Program-made: the position numbers and the translations under genes
Shown: piece by piece, positions 13,646 through 19,381 of the stretch
Layout: every line of letters starts with the position of its first letter
Numbering within the stretch: the first letter of the stretch is position 1
From: a virus
IMG/VR virus record: IMGVR_UViG_3300017818_001564
Coordinates: 1-20,254 of that record
Length of the DNA stretch: 20,254 nt
Strand: one strand, 5' to 3'
The notes under the pieces: generated by a model
What the model was told of the DNA's origin: nothing
Database searches by the model: none
What the model saw: only the letters and a program-made list of their open reading frames with translations

Positions 13646-14580
13646 CATTGGAACAATATCAAGATATTTGGGTTAACGGTAAAGTTAAAGAGCCGGGGAT
13701 TCGTGACTGCGGTTTGAGGTGGGAGATGATTAAACCTCAACTAGACAGGTGGAAGCGACCGTTCACGGTATTAGATTTTGGTGCTAACTTGGGCTATTAC
13801 TCTTTGCGTCTTGTTGAAGAGTATGATTGCACTGTCGTTGCTGTTGAAAGTGTTTATACCGAATGGCTGATGGATGTTCTTGATGAAAACAAGCAGGATC
13901 GAATCGTTCTGTTAGACAAGAAGTTCACTTTGCAGGATGTTCGGGCTTTGTCTGAGGTTGAGCATTTTGATTTGGTGCTGGCTTTGTCTGTTATGCATCA
14001 TGTTGAAGGTGGAACTTATGAAGAGATTCTTGAGGCGTTCACATCTCTGGGTGATGTGATGATTTCTGAGATTGCTTTGGAAGGCCCTGCTTGTGGGCAG
14101 GATATTGTTAAAGATACTTATGTTCCTAAGAACGCTAAGGTTTTAGGCAAGCCTAAGTCTCATCTTGATGGTTCGGAGCGGATTCTGTTTATGTCGGAAC
14201 ATAAGAAGAGAACCCTGGCTAAGTCTTATATTGGTACGCCTTTGCGTGACACGGCTCTAGATATTCATTCAGACTACTATCATAAAGAGTATATGAAGTC
14301 TGGCTCTGTTCGTCAGTGGTATCGTGGTATCAACCTGAAGACATGGATGGAGATGGGTGGTGTTCGTCCTTCTGTTGATGAAGTTGTTGAAATGTGTGAA
14401 AAAGAGAAGCCTGACTTCATGAAAGGTGATATGATTCATGGTGACCTCGCTGTGCATAATGTTATTTTGCAGGGCGACGGTGTTAAGTTCATTGACAGTC
14501 TGGATGTCAGAAGGCATGTTGAGATTGATGATGACTGGTTTTACAAAATGATTAACGAGATTAAAGAATCTAGGAGTTGA
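13642..14580 (+). CDS. SAM methyltransferase fused to a kinase-like catalytic loop
   Basis: The product has 312 residues. Residues about 38-150 form a Rossmann methyltransferase: motif I VLDFGANLGYYS (43-54), acidic strand end VAVES (about 66-70), and DLVLALSVMHHV (about 109-120). The C-terminal part has a full phosphotransferase catalytic loop: HGDLAVHN (266-273, catalytic Asp268 and Asn273) and FIDSLD (283-288, metal-binding Asp285), the HGD-x4-N / ID-x2-D pattern of aminoglycoside, choline and sugar kinases. The kinase C-lobe is almost absent (24 residues after the ID motif) and no canonical N-lobe is evident. Methyltransferase-kinase fusions are known in WbdD, which caps O-antigen chains, so a phospho-methyl capping reaction is possible. 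A pseudo-kinase binding module is the alternative. It overlaps DnaE by 4 bases and abuts the RecA-like gene. Confidence 0.72.
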   Translation: MTLEQYQDIWVNGKVKEPGIRDCGLRWEMIKPQLDRWKRPFTVLDFGANLGYYSLRLVEEYDCTVVAVESVYTEWLMDVLDENKQDRIVLLDKKFTLQDVRALSEVEHFDLVLALSVMHHVEGGTYEEILEAFTSLGDVMISEIALEGPACGQDIVKDTYVPKNAKVLGKPKSHLDGSERILFMSEHKKRTLAKSYIGTPLRDTALDIHSDYYHKEYMKSGSVRQWYRGINLKTWMEMGGVRPSVDEVVEMCEKEKPDFMKGDMIHGDLAVHNVILQGDGVKFIDSLDVRRHVEIDDDWFYKMINEIKESRS

Positions 14581-14581
14581 T

Positions 14582-15499
14582 ATGTTATTTATTGATAAGA
14601 GAAAAGGGGACTCTGTTCCTACTCATGAAATTATTCCAACACCAAGTATTGGTTTGAATAGAGCACTTGGTGGTGGTTTGTATACTGGGGCTACCCATTT
14701 GTTTTGGGGTACGCCTTCGGTTGGTAAGACAACTATGTGTTTTCGTATTCTTGCTGAAGCGCAAAAGATGGGGTATAGGCCGATCATTGTAGATTCAGAG
14801 TATTCGTACTCAGAAGAGTATGCGGCTAAATGTGGTATTGATGTTGATGATGTTGTCCTTATCCAGTCTACCGTTGTTGAGGATATTCTTAGACATTTGA
14901 TTGGTTATCTGAATCATCCGGATGAGAAGCATATCTTTTTGTTTGATAGTTTATCTAACATCGTTAAGGAAGAGTTCTACGACAAGCCTGACGGTGGTAA
15001 AGCAATGGGTTTGCAGGCTCGTTCGCAAGGTTATTTTTTGCAGAAACTTGTTAACCATTTGCACAAGGAGCGCAACATCATGTTGTTTGTCGCCCACCAG
15101 ACAGTCGATCTTAGCGGTATGTATGCTGTAATGAAGGCAAAGATGGGTAATACGGTGCATCATAATATGCACAATATTATTAAACTGTTCTTGTCGATGT
15201 CTCAGAAAGAGATGGAGCGTGAGGATCGTACCAATAAGATTATGAGTCAGCGTGCAACATGGACTATTGAGAAGACAAAACAGCTTCCTACTATCGGCAC
15301 TCAGGGATACTATTATGTCCTTCCTCAACAGGGTCGAATTGATGTTGATAGAGAGTTGATTGAGATGGCTGTTGAGAATGACATTATCCAACGTCGTGGT
15401 GCTTGGTATTCATACGGTGATCAGAAGTGGAATGGGACAAGCAACATTGAGTTAACTAGTGAGCAGGTGCAAGAGATTTACAAGGAGTTGGTCAGTTGA
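14582..15499 (+). CDS. RecA-like recombinase
   Basis: The product has 305 residues. Walker A is GTPSVGKT (43-50), followed by DSEYSYSEEYAAKCGID (the RecA DAE-type segment with its catalytic Glu). Walker B is IFLFDSLS (about 118-125), then the VAHQT segment in the switch region. The end carries the RecA hallmark GAWYSY, followed by a helical tail. It is slightly shorter than bacterial RecA (about 350) and lacks its long C-terminal domain. It should form filaments on single-stranded DNA and drive strand exchange for repair, replication restart or recombination of phage genomes. It lies one base after the methyltransferase-kinase gene; its stop overlaps the next start as TTGA. Codon use returns to the A-rich style of the left half. 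Confidence 0.88.
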   Translation: MLFIDKRKGDSVPTHEIIPTPSIGLNRALGGGLYTGATHLFWGTPSVGKTTMCFRILAEAQKMGYRPIIVDSEYSYSEEYAAKCGIDVDDVVLIQSTVVEDILRHLIGYLNHPDEKHIFLFDSLSNIVKEEFYDKPDGGKAMGLQARSQGYFLQKLVNHLHKERNIMLFVAHQTVDLSGMYAVMKAKMGNTVHHNMHNIIKLFLSMSQKEMEREDRTNKIMSQRATWTIEKTKQLPTIGTQGYYYVLPQQGRIDVDRELIEMAVENDIIQRRGAWYSYGDQKWNGTSNIELTSEQVQEIYKELVS

Positions 15500-15795
15500 A
15501 AAGAGATGAGAATCAAGAAACAAAGCGTGACAAAGCGAAGCCGGTTAAAAACTCTGGCAGGGGTTTTAGAAAGGGAGATGCCACTTTTCATCGTTTCCTT
15601 CTTGACTATAAGCATAATGGGAGCAGTTTCACTCTTAGTCGGAACGCTTGGATAAAACATCGAAAAGATGCTTGGAGAGAACAGTATAGATATCCTTGTA
15701 TTTCTGTGGTATTAGGCGAAGACTCTGATACAAAAGTTGCTATAATTGACTGGGAAGTATTTAAGGAGCTAATACGTGACTCAGATTACGAATGA
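15496..15795 (+). CDS. Possible PD-(D/E)XK junction resolvase
   Basis: The product has 99 residues, very basic at the start (many Lys/Arg up to 26). The segment NSGRGFRKGDATFHRFLLDYKHNG (about residues 19-42) has the GD...D-x-K spacing of a small PD-(D/E)XK nuclease core. Then come an aromatic helix (NAWIKHRKDAWREQ), a strand (CISVVLG) and IIDWEVFKEL, an order seen in compact Holliday-junction-type resolvases of phages. The TTG start overlaps the RecA-like stop as TTGA and has AAGGAG 8 bases upstream, so it is coupled to the recombinase, which fits a recombination nuclease. I cannot confirm homology; a plain DNA-binding protein is the alternative. It would be a second resolvase beside the RuvC-like protein at 17552. 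Confidence 0.5.
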   Translation: MKRDENQETKRDKAKPVKNSGRGFRKGDATFHRFLLDYKHNGSSFTLSRNAWIKHRKDAWREQYRYPCISVVLGEDSDTKVAIIDWEVFKELIRDSDYE

Positions 15796-15949
15796 AGAAT
15801 TGTATTCAACTGCATTCTATTATGTAGTCGGAATTATTAGCGGGATGGAGTATTATGAAGATATTCCAGAAGAAGAACTTATCTTTGGGTTTTTGCAAAG
15901 CGCAGAGGACATCCTTGTAGAGCGTCGTAATCGTTATGAGGAAGATTGA
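15776..15949 (+). CDS. 57-residue acidic protein, unknown
   Basis: A GTG at 15776 with AAGGAG 7 bases upstream opens 57 codons to TGA at 15947-15949. It overlaps the preceding gene by 20 bases and the next by 14. The product is acidic and helical (ITNEELYSTAFYYVVGI, then EYYEDIPEEEL, then AEDILVERRNRYEED), with one moderately hydrophobic stretch (about 11-23). No motif is recognised. The excellent ribosome binding site, the tight overlaps and the lack of any other gene in this interval support it as real. Confidence 0.6.
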   Translation: MTQITNEELYSTAFYYVVGIISGMEYYEDIPEEELIFGFLQSAEDILVERRNRYEED

Positions 15950-16190
15950 GAAGCACGGAATATTAGGTTGGGTTATGACTGCTTTGGTGGTTACTGCCTA
16001 TGATTACTGGGCTTTGCATAGTAAGCATCAAACAATGTCAAAGGCTTTTAAGAACGGTTTGTTCAGGAAGAGCACATCTTTGCCGACATTTTTGGGGTGG
16101 GCTGTGCTAACATGGCATTTATTCCATCCACCGTCGTTGCGGAAAACAGACTTGTTTTCCGTCATCCTAGATAGGAAAGTAATTGAGTAA
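15936..16190 (+). CDS. Small membrane protein, unknown
   Basis: The product has 84 residues. A hydrophobic segment (about 8-26, GILGWVMTALVVTAYDYWAL) is followed by a polar loop containing HQTMSKAFKNG. A second hydrophobic segment (about 51-66, FLGWAVLTWHLFHPP) leads to a short charged end. I recall comparable two-segment proteins as common small actinophage genes of unknown role. The ATG at 15936 overlaps the preceding gene by 14 bases; a GAG/GAGG-like stretch upstream is weak. The end overlaps the next TTG start by 8 bases. It sits inside the recombination cluster, though nothing ties it functionally to that cluster. Confidence 0.65.
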   Translation: MRKIEKHGILGWVMTALVVTAYDYWALHSKHQTMSKAFKNGLFRKSTSLPTFLGWAVLTWHLFHPPSLRKTDLFSVILDRKVIE

Positions 16191-16503
16191 TTTTTATATT
16201 GAAGTAGATACCATTAAAGAGATGATGGGCGATCATGCTGAAGAATTTATTGAGTGCATGAAGATTGTACAAGACATTATCCAGCGACCAGATCACTATG
16301 TGGGCGGTCAGGCAATTAGGTATGCTAATCAGCTCGCTGGTTATCGAACCATGATGATTGTAAAGTCACAAATGTTTAAGCGCAAGTCTCAGTTGATGGA
16401 CAATGAAGATAAGTTTGTCAATGACATCTGGAAGACTATGTACGAGGCTCTCAGTGAGAATATTAATGTTCTTAAATTATCAGCAAGGAATGGAACACAA
16501 TGA
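16183..16503 (+). CDS. Helical protein before the Cas4-like nuclease, unknown
   Basis: The product has 106 residues, nearly all predicted helix by composition, with recurrent Met, Lys and Asn. Notable stretches are AIRYANQLAGYRTMMIVKSQ and WKTMYEALSENINVLKLSAR. The start is TTG with AGGAAAG upstream; the next start overlaps its stop as ATGA, so it is coupled to the Cas4-like nuclease. A small all-helical partner next to RecA and a recombination nuclease might be a mediator like T4 UvsY, but that rests on position and general shape only. Confidence 0.6.
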   Translation: MSNFYIEVDTIKEMMGDHAEEFIECMKIVQDIIQRPDHYVGGQAIRYANQLAGYRTMMIVKSQMFKRKSQLMDNEDKFVNDIWKTMYEALSENINVLKLSARNGTQ

Positions 16504-17267
16504 AATCATTAAGAGCACTTAAGGTGGAGCCGCAAGAGAAAAAAGCGGTTGTCGAAAGCGAACCTATCAGTGGTTCTCAGTTAGAAGGTATGCTTTGTGA
16601 AGCGGTGGATATTCATATCGGTAAGCGTAATGAGCCTATCTATAAGAAGGTCGATTACTTTAGACCAAGTTCCACTAATCAATGCGCTAGATATTGGTAT
16701 TATATGTTTGAGGGTGTGACCTATACGCCCACGTTCTCTGCCCAAACTTATCGCATTTTTGATAACGGTCACGCCGTTCACGACAGGCTGTACTCTTACT
16801 TTAGAGAGATGGGCATCCTTGTTGCAGAAGAATTGCCGGTCAGTAACGATGATCCACCAATTCAGGGCACTGCTGATGGTATAATTGATTTAGATGGACA
16901 TAAACTTATTGAGTTAAAGTCAATCTCGACTGAAGGCTTCCAGTATAGGCAACTTTCACATAAACCTTCTGACGATCACGTTAGACAGGCTAATCTATAT
17001 ATGCATTGTTTAGGTTTAGATAGTGGTTTTGTTATTTATGAAAACAAGAATAATCAACAAATTTTACCTATTTATATAGAGCGAGACGACGTTTTTCTTG
17101 ATAAACTATTTAAGAAGTATCGTAAAATATATAAGGCCGTACAAGACCAAGAAAAGCCTAAGCGACCGTATAAGAATACTTCGAAGCACTGTGCTAGATG
17201 TGATTTAGCTCCAATGTGCTGGGCGGAGAATGATGTAGATGATAAGCAGGAGTACGAGCCATTTTGA
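16500..17267 (+). CDS. Cas4/RecB-like exonuclease with Fe-S cluster
   Basis: The product has 255 residues. The PD-(D/E)XK core is complete: His91/His94 in NGHAVHD, Asp126 in GTADGIIDL, Glu138-x-Lys140 in ELKSI and Gln163 in VRQANLY. Four Cys (Cys62 in NQCARYWYY, and Cys231, Cys234, Cys240 in CARC-x5-C) have the split arrangement that binds a 4Fe-4S cluster in Cas4 and AddB-type nucleases. The enzyme should resect or cut single-strand ends for recombination with the nearby RecA-like protein. No CRISPR array or other cas gene is present, so this is the phage recombination type rather than part of an adaptation module. ATG overlaps the previous stop as ATGA, with AAGGAA upstream. Confidence 0.88.
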   Translation: MKSLRALKVEPQEKKAVVESEPISGSQLEGMLCEAVDIHIGKRNEPIYKKVDYFRPSSTNQCARYWYYMFEGVTYTPTFSAQTYRIFDNGHAVHDRLYSYFREMGILVAEELPVSNDDPPIQGTADGIIDLDGHKLIELKSISTEGFQYRQLSHKPSDDHVRQANLYMHCLGLDSGFVIYENKNNQQILPIYIERDDVFLDKLFKKYRKIYKAVQDQEKPKRPYKNTSKHCARCDLAPMCWAENDVDDKQEYEPF

Positions 17268-17565
17268 CCCTATTCCATGCAAAAATGAAGAATGTAAGAA
17301 GATCTTTGTACCGAAAACGTATAATGCGATCTTTTGTTCCTCAGATTGCAGACGAGTTGTTACTAACAAGAAACTCCTTGATAATTACTACAAAAAGAAA
17401 GAAAAAAAGAACAAAAAGCGTGTTTGCGACACTAAAAAGTGTACAACAATCCTTTCTAGGTACAACAAAGAAGATCTTTGCGAAAGATGTAAGCGAGAAA
17501 GATACATTAAAAGATTAGTTAGTTGGGGTTGGGATGAGGAAAAAATAAGAGATGAGTATCGGTAA
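17239..17565 (+). CDS. Double zinc-finger protein, unknown function
   Basis: The product has 108 residues. The first finger is Cys14, Cys19 and then Cys33, Cys37 (PCKNEEC ... FCSSDC). The second is Cys63, Cys68, Cys81, Cys84 (VCDTKKC ... LCERC). Between them is a strongly basic helix (KKKEKKNKK). The pattern suggests nucleic-acid binding. It overlaps the Cas4-like gene by 29 bases and the RuvC-like gene by 14, so it is expressed with recombination functions and may be a DNA-targeting accessory protein. The ATG at 17239 has GGCGGAG about 10 bases upstream. Confidence 0.65.
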   Translation: MISRSTSHFDPIPCKNEECKKIFVPKTYNAIFCSSDCRRVVTNKKLLDNYYKKKEKKNKKRVCDTKKCTTILSRYNKEDLCERCKRERYIKRLVSWGWDEEKIRDEYR

Positions 17566-18133
17566 GATAGTCGCCTCAATAAAAACAACTCGTCTTATCG
17601 CCATTGACCCTTCTTCTCATTCGCTGGCTTGGTCAATTATTGATTTAGATAGGAATAATTTTAAAGTAGTTGCTACTGGAAAAATTGATTACAAGGAAAG
17701 CAAAGAACTTCATAACAAGTTTCGTGTAATCAGGAAAGGTATAAAGGATTTATGGAGCGAACATCAATTTCAGGATGCAGTTATTGAGCAGTCCGTTTAC
17801 ATTCAGAACTTTCAGTCAAGTAGGATTCTTTCATACATTATTGGATACAGTTGGGGGGTTTTAGATGAGTATTGTCATACTGTGTGTGATATTAACCCTC
17901 TCATCTGGAAGAATAAAATTGGATATAAGAATCTTTCAAAAGATGATAAGAAGGCTATTGAGATCCTTCACGGTACTAAAGGCATTCAGAAAAGACTTAC
18001 TAAAGAACGAAAAGATCGGGTGAAAAAGATTATTGAAGATAAAGTTAATTTTAGCACTGAAGATGAGGATATAAACGACTCAATCGGTATTGCTCTATGG
18101 TATTATATTGATCATGGCTTCGGAACCTTATAA
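17552..18133 (+). CDS. RuvC-like Holliday junction resolvase
   Basis: The product has 193 residues with an RNase H fold. The first strand is RLIAIDPSSHSLAWSIID (Asp19), the second acidic residue is in DAVIEQSVYIQN (Glu79), and the C-terminal pair is Asp173/Asp176 in DEDINDSIGIALWYY (the D-x2-D of RuvC). The middle also keeps a SSRILSYIIGYSWG helix and an IWKN segment typical of RuvC-like phage resolvases. It cuts branched intermediates made by RecA-mediated exchange or replication, clearing DNA before packaging. ATG 17552 is preceded by GAGG-rich sequence. Two regions (KRLTKERKDRVKK and KDDKK) are highly basic for DNA contact. Confidence 0.82.
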   Translation: MSIGKIVASIKTTRLIAIDPSSHSLAWSIIDLDRNNFKVVATGKIDYKESKELHNKFRVIRKGIKDLWSEHQFQDAVIEQSVYIQNFQSSRILSYIIGYSWGVLDEYCHTVCDINPLIWKNKIGYKNLSKDDKKAIEILHGTKGIQKRLTKERKDRVKKIIEDKVNFSTEDEDINDSIGIALWYYIDHGFGTL

Positions 18134-18410
18134 GGACAAGCAGTGGCTCTATGAGCATTATGTCATGAAGAGAATGAATCTGACTGACATATGTGCCAGA
18201 CTTAAGGATGGGTATAATATTGAAGTAACACCTCAGGCTGTTTACAACTGGGTTAAAAAGTATGATCTTTTAAAGTTTAGAGGTAAAGGAAGAAATCTCA
18301 GTAGCACAAGTATGCGTAGACCTAAATCACCGATGCAAGAAGCGGTGGAGAAGAAGCGTAGAGAAATGCGTAAGATTAATCAAATGAAGAAGAAAGGTAT
18401 GGGGCGTTGA
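18114..18410 (+). CDS. Helix-turn-helix DNA-binding protein
   Basis: The product has 98 residues from ATG 18114. An earlier in-frame start at 18090 would add a hydrophobic leader wholly inside the RuvC-like gene and is less likely. Residues 6-57 form a homeodomain-like helix-turn-helix: QWLYEHYVMKRMNLTDICARL, then VTPQAVYNWVKKYDL as recognition helix. The rest is very basic (RRPKSPMQEAVEKKRREMRK). I recall similar short proteins in actinophage early regions; they may act as regulators or as small DNA-binding parts of recombination or segregation. There is no ribosome binding site, consistent with coupling to the RuvC-like gene, which it overlaps by 20 bases. Confidence 0.65.
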   Translation: MASEPYKDKQWLYEHYVMKRMNLTDICARLKDGYNIEVTPQAVYNWVKKYDLLKFRGKGRNLSSTSMRRPKSPMQEAVEKKRREMRKINQMKKKGMGR

Positions 18411-19156
18411 GAAGAACTGTTAATTCTAGGGACATTACAACATTTGCAAAACTTGATATGTCTTATAATCAAGTAAGAATGCTCGAAGCTCAACAGAATG
18501 AGACGCAGTACAAATGTTTGGGTTCCGGTAAGTGTTGTAATATTGGTTTAGTTATTCACATGGGCGAGTGCGCTAACATTGCGTTCCGCCTGCGTCAGCA
18601 GTATTACTTATACCTTGAAGATAAAGGTCAAGTCTTTGCTGATGAATGGATGAATGATGTCATTAGTTCTCTAAAAGATGCGATGTTTGATGATGATTGG
18701 GAAGCCGGTGGTGAAACAACAAGAAAGTGTGCTATGTGGAAAGATGGCTGCACAATCTATGGCTTTAGACCAATGATATGCAGAACTGTTGGAACAGTCT
18801 CTGGTGTCGATGATTTTTGTCCTAGGTTAAGAAATGCTTACGGGAATGTTGAATACTATTCTGGACCAGCAGTTAAGAAGATCATAGAGTCGTTTCAGGA
18901 TCTTCTAAAAGAATATGCTGATGGTAAGGGTGAGGGGTATGACATGGTTGTGTATATGCCTCTTGGTGTTCTTTCTTTTCTTTTAACGACTGAAGAATTG
19001 CAAGAACTGGAGCGGGTGACCGATGAGAAATTTTGGAAAGCAGTTGAGGGCTGGTTTAACTACAGAGTTCAGTTCACAAAAGAACATGGATATGATTATG
19101 ATTATTTAAATACTCAGGCTGTTTCTATTGGTAAAAAATTAGTCTTTCCTAAATAA
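18407..19156 (+). CDS. YkgJ-type cysteine-cluster protein
   Basis: The product has 249 residues. Eight Cys in the N-terminal half match the CxxCxxCC-type zinc/iron-chelating family: Cys37, Cys43, Cys44, Cys55, Cys108, Cys115, Cys125, Cys138, with the family's GFRPMICRTVGTVSG stretch. The C-terminal part (about 150-249) is helical and of no known type. The biochemical role of the family is poorly established. It starts with TTG in a TTGA overlap with the helix-turn-helix gene, with AAAGG upstream, and is the last gene before a promoter-containing gap, so it probably closes the recombination operon. Confidence 0.78.
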   Translation: MRRTVNSRDITTFAKLDMSYNQVRMLEAQQNETQYKCLGSGKCCNIGLVIHMGECANIAFRLRQQYYLYLEDKGQVFADEWMNDVISSLKDAMFDDDWEAGGETTRKCAMWKDGCTIYGFRPMICRTVGTVSGVDDFCPRLRNAYGNVEYYSGPAVKKIIESFQDLLKEYADGKGEGYDMVVYMPLGVLSFLLTTEELQELERVTDEKFWKAVEGWFNYRVQFTKEHGYDYDYLNTQAVSIGKKLVFPK

Positions 19157-19203
19157 TAATTTTAAGAAAAACTTACAAACTCCTGAAAACGGAGAAAATA
19201 TCG

Positions 19204-19209
19204 TATAGT
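19204..19209 (+). promoter_or_regulatory. Possible -10 element (TATAGT) before the right-end genes
   Basis: TATAGT lies in the 99-base gap after the YkgJ-type gene. A transcript starting near 19216 would have a leader of about 40 bases. The leader contains CTCCTT at about 19230-19235, which can pair (with two G-U pairs) with the GGGGAG at 19246-19251 that overlaps the ribosome binding site. No -35 was found. Confidence 0.35.
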
Positions 19210-19255
19210 ATGTTTTTTGCTAAACACTACTCCTTCAATTAAAGAGGGGAGGGAA

Positions 19256-19381
19256 ATGGAAATTAAACGTGTTGAAGAGTCTTTTGAAAAGATTTCTGAA
19301 ATAGGTAAATATACTTTGTACAAAGTGAATAATGATGAAGAACAAGATATTCTGGAGAGCGCTCTCGAAGAGCAAAGCTGA
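19256..19381 (+). CDS. 41-residue acidic ORF upstream of the glycosyltransferase
   Basis: ATG 19256 is preceded by a purine-rich GAGGGGAGGG and opens 41 codons to TGA at 19379-19381. The peptide is acidic and amphipathic (MEIKRVEESFEKISEIGKYT, then DEEQDILESALEEQ) with no known motif. It overlaps the glycosyltransferase start by 50 bases in a different frame. Either it is a real small protein or it serves to bring ribosomes to the glycosyltransferase start, which lacks a ribosome binding site of its own. Confidence 0.5.
   Translation: MEIKRVEESFEKISEIGKYTLYKVNNDEEQDILESALEEQS

Noticed and set aside
16500-17267. Cas4-like nuclease as evidence for a CRISPR system
   Set aside because: No direct-repeat array and no other cas gene were seen. 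Freestanding Cas4-like nucleases are common in phages, and the neighbours are recombination genes.
17264-17588. Alternative frames overlapping the zinc-finger gene on both strands
   Set aside because: The Cys pairs and the tight start/stop overlaps belong to the frame 17239-17565. The others are Lys/Thr- or Leu/Ser-rich shadows.
19183-19197. CTCC/GGAG hairpin as terminator after the YkgJ-type gene
   Set aside because: Only a four-pair stem with a seven-base loop and no adjacent T-run; too weak to call.
19210-19242. Ten-codon leader peptide frame directly after TATAGT
   Set aside because: Its ATG would lie upstream of the expected transcription start and has no ribosome binding site.
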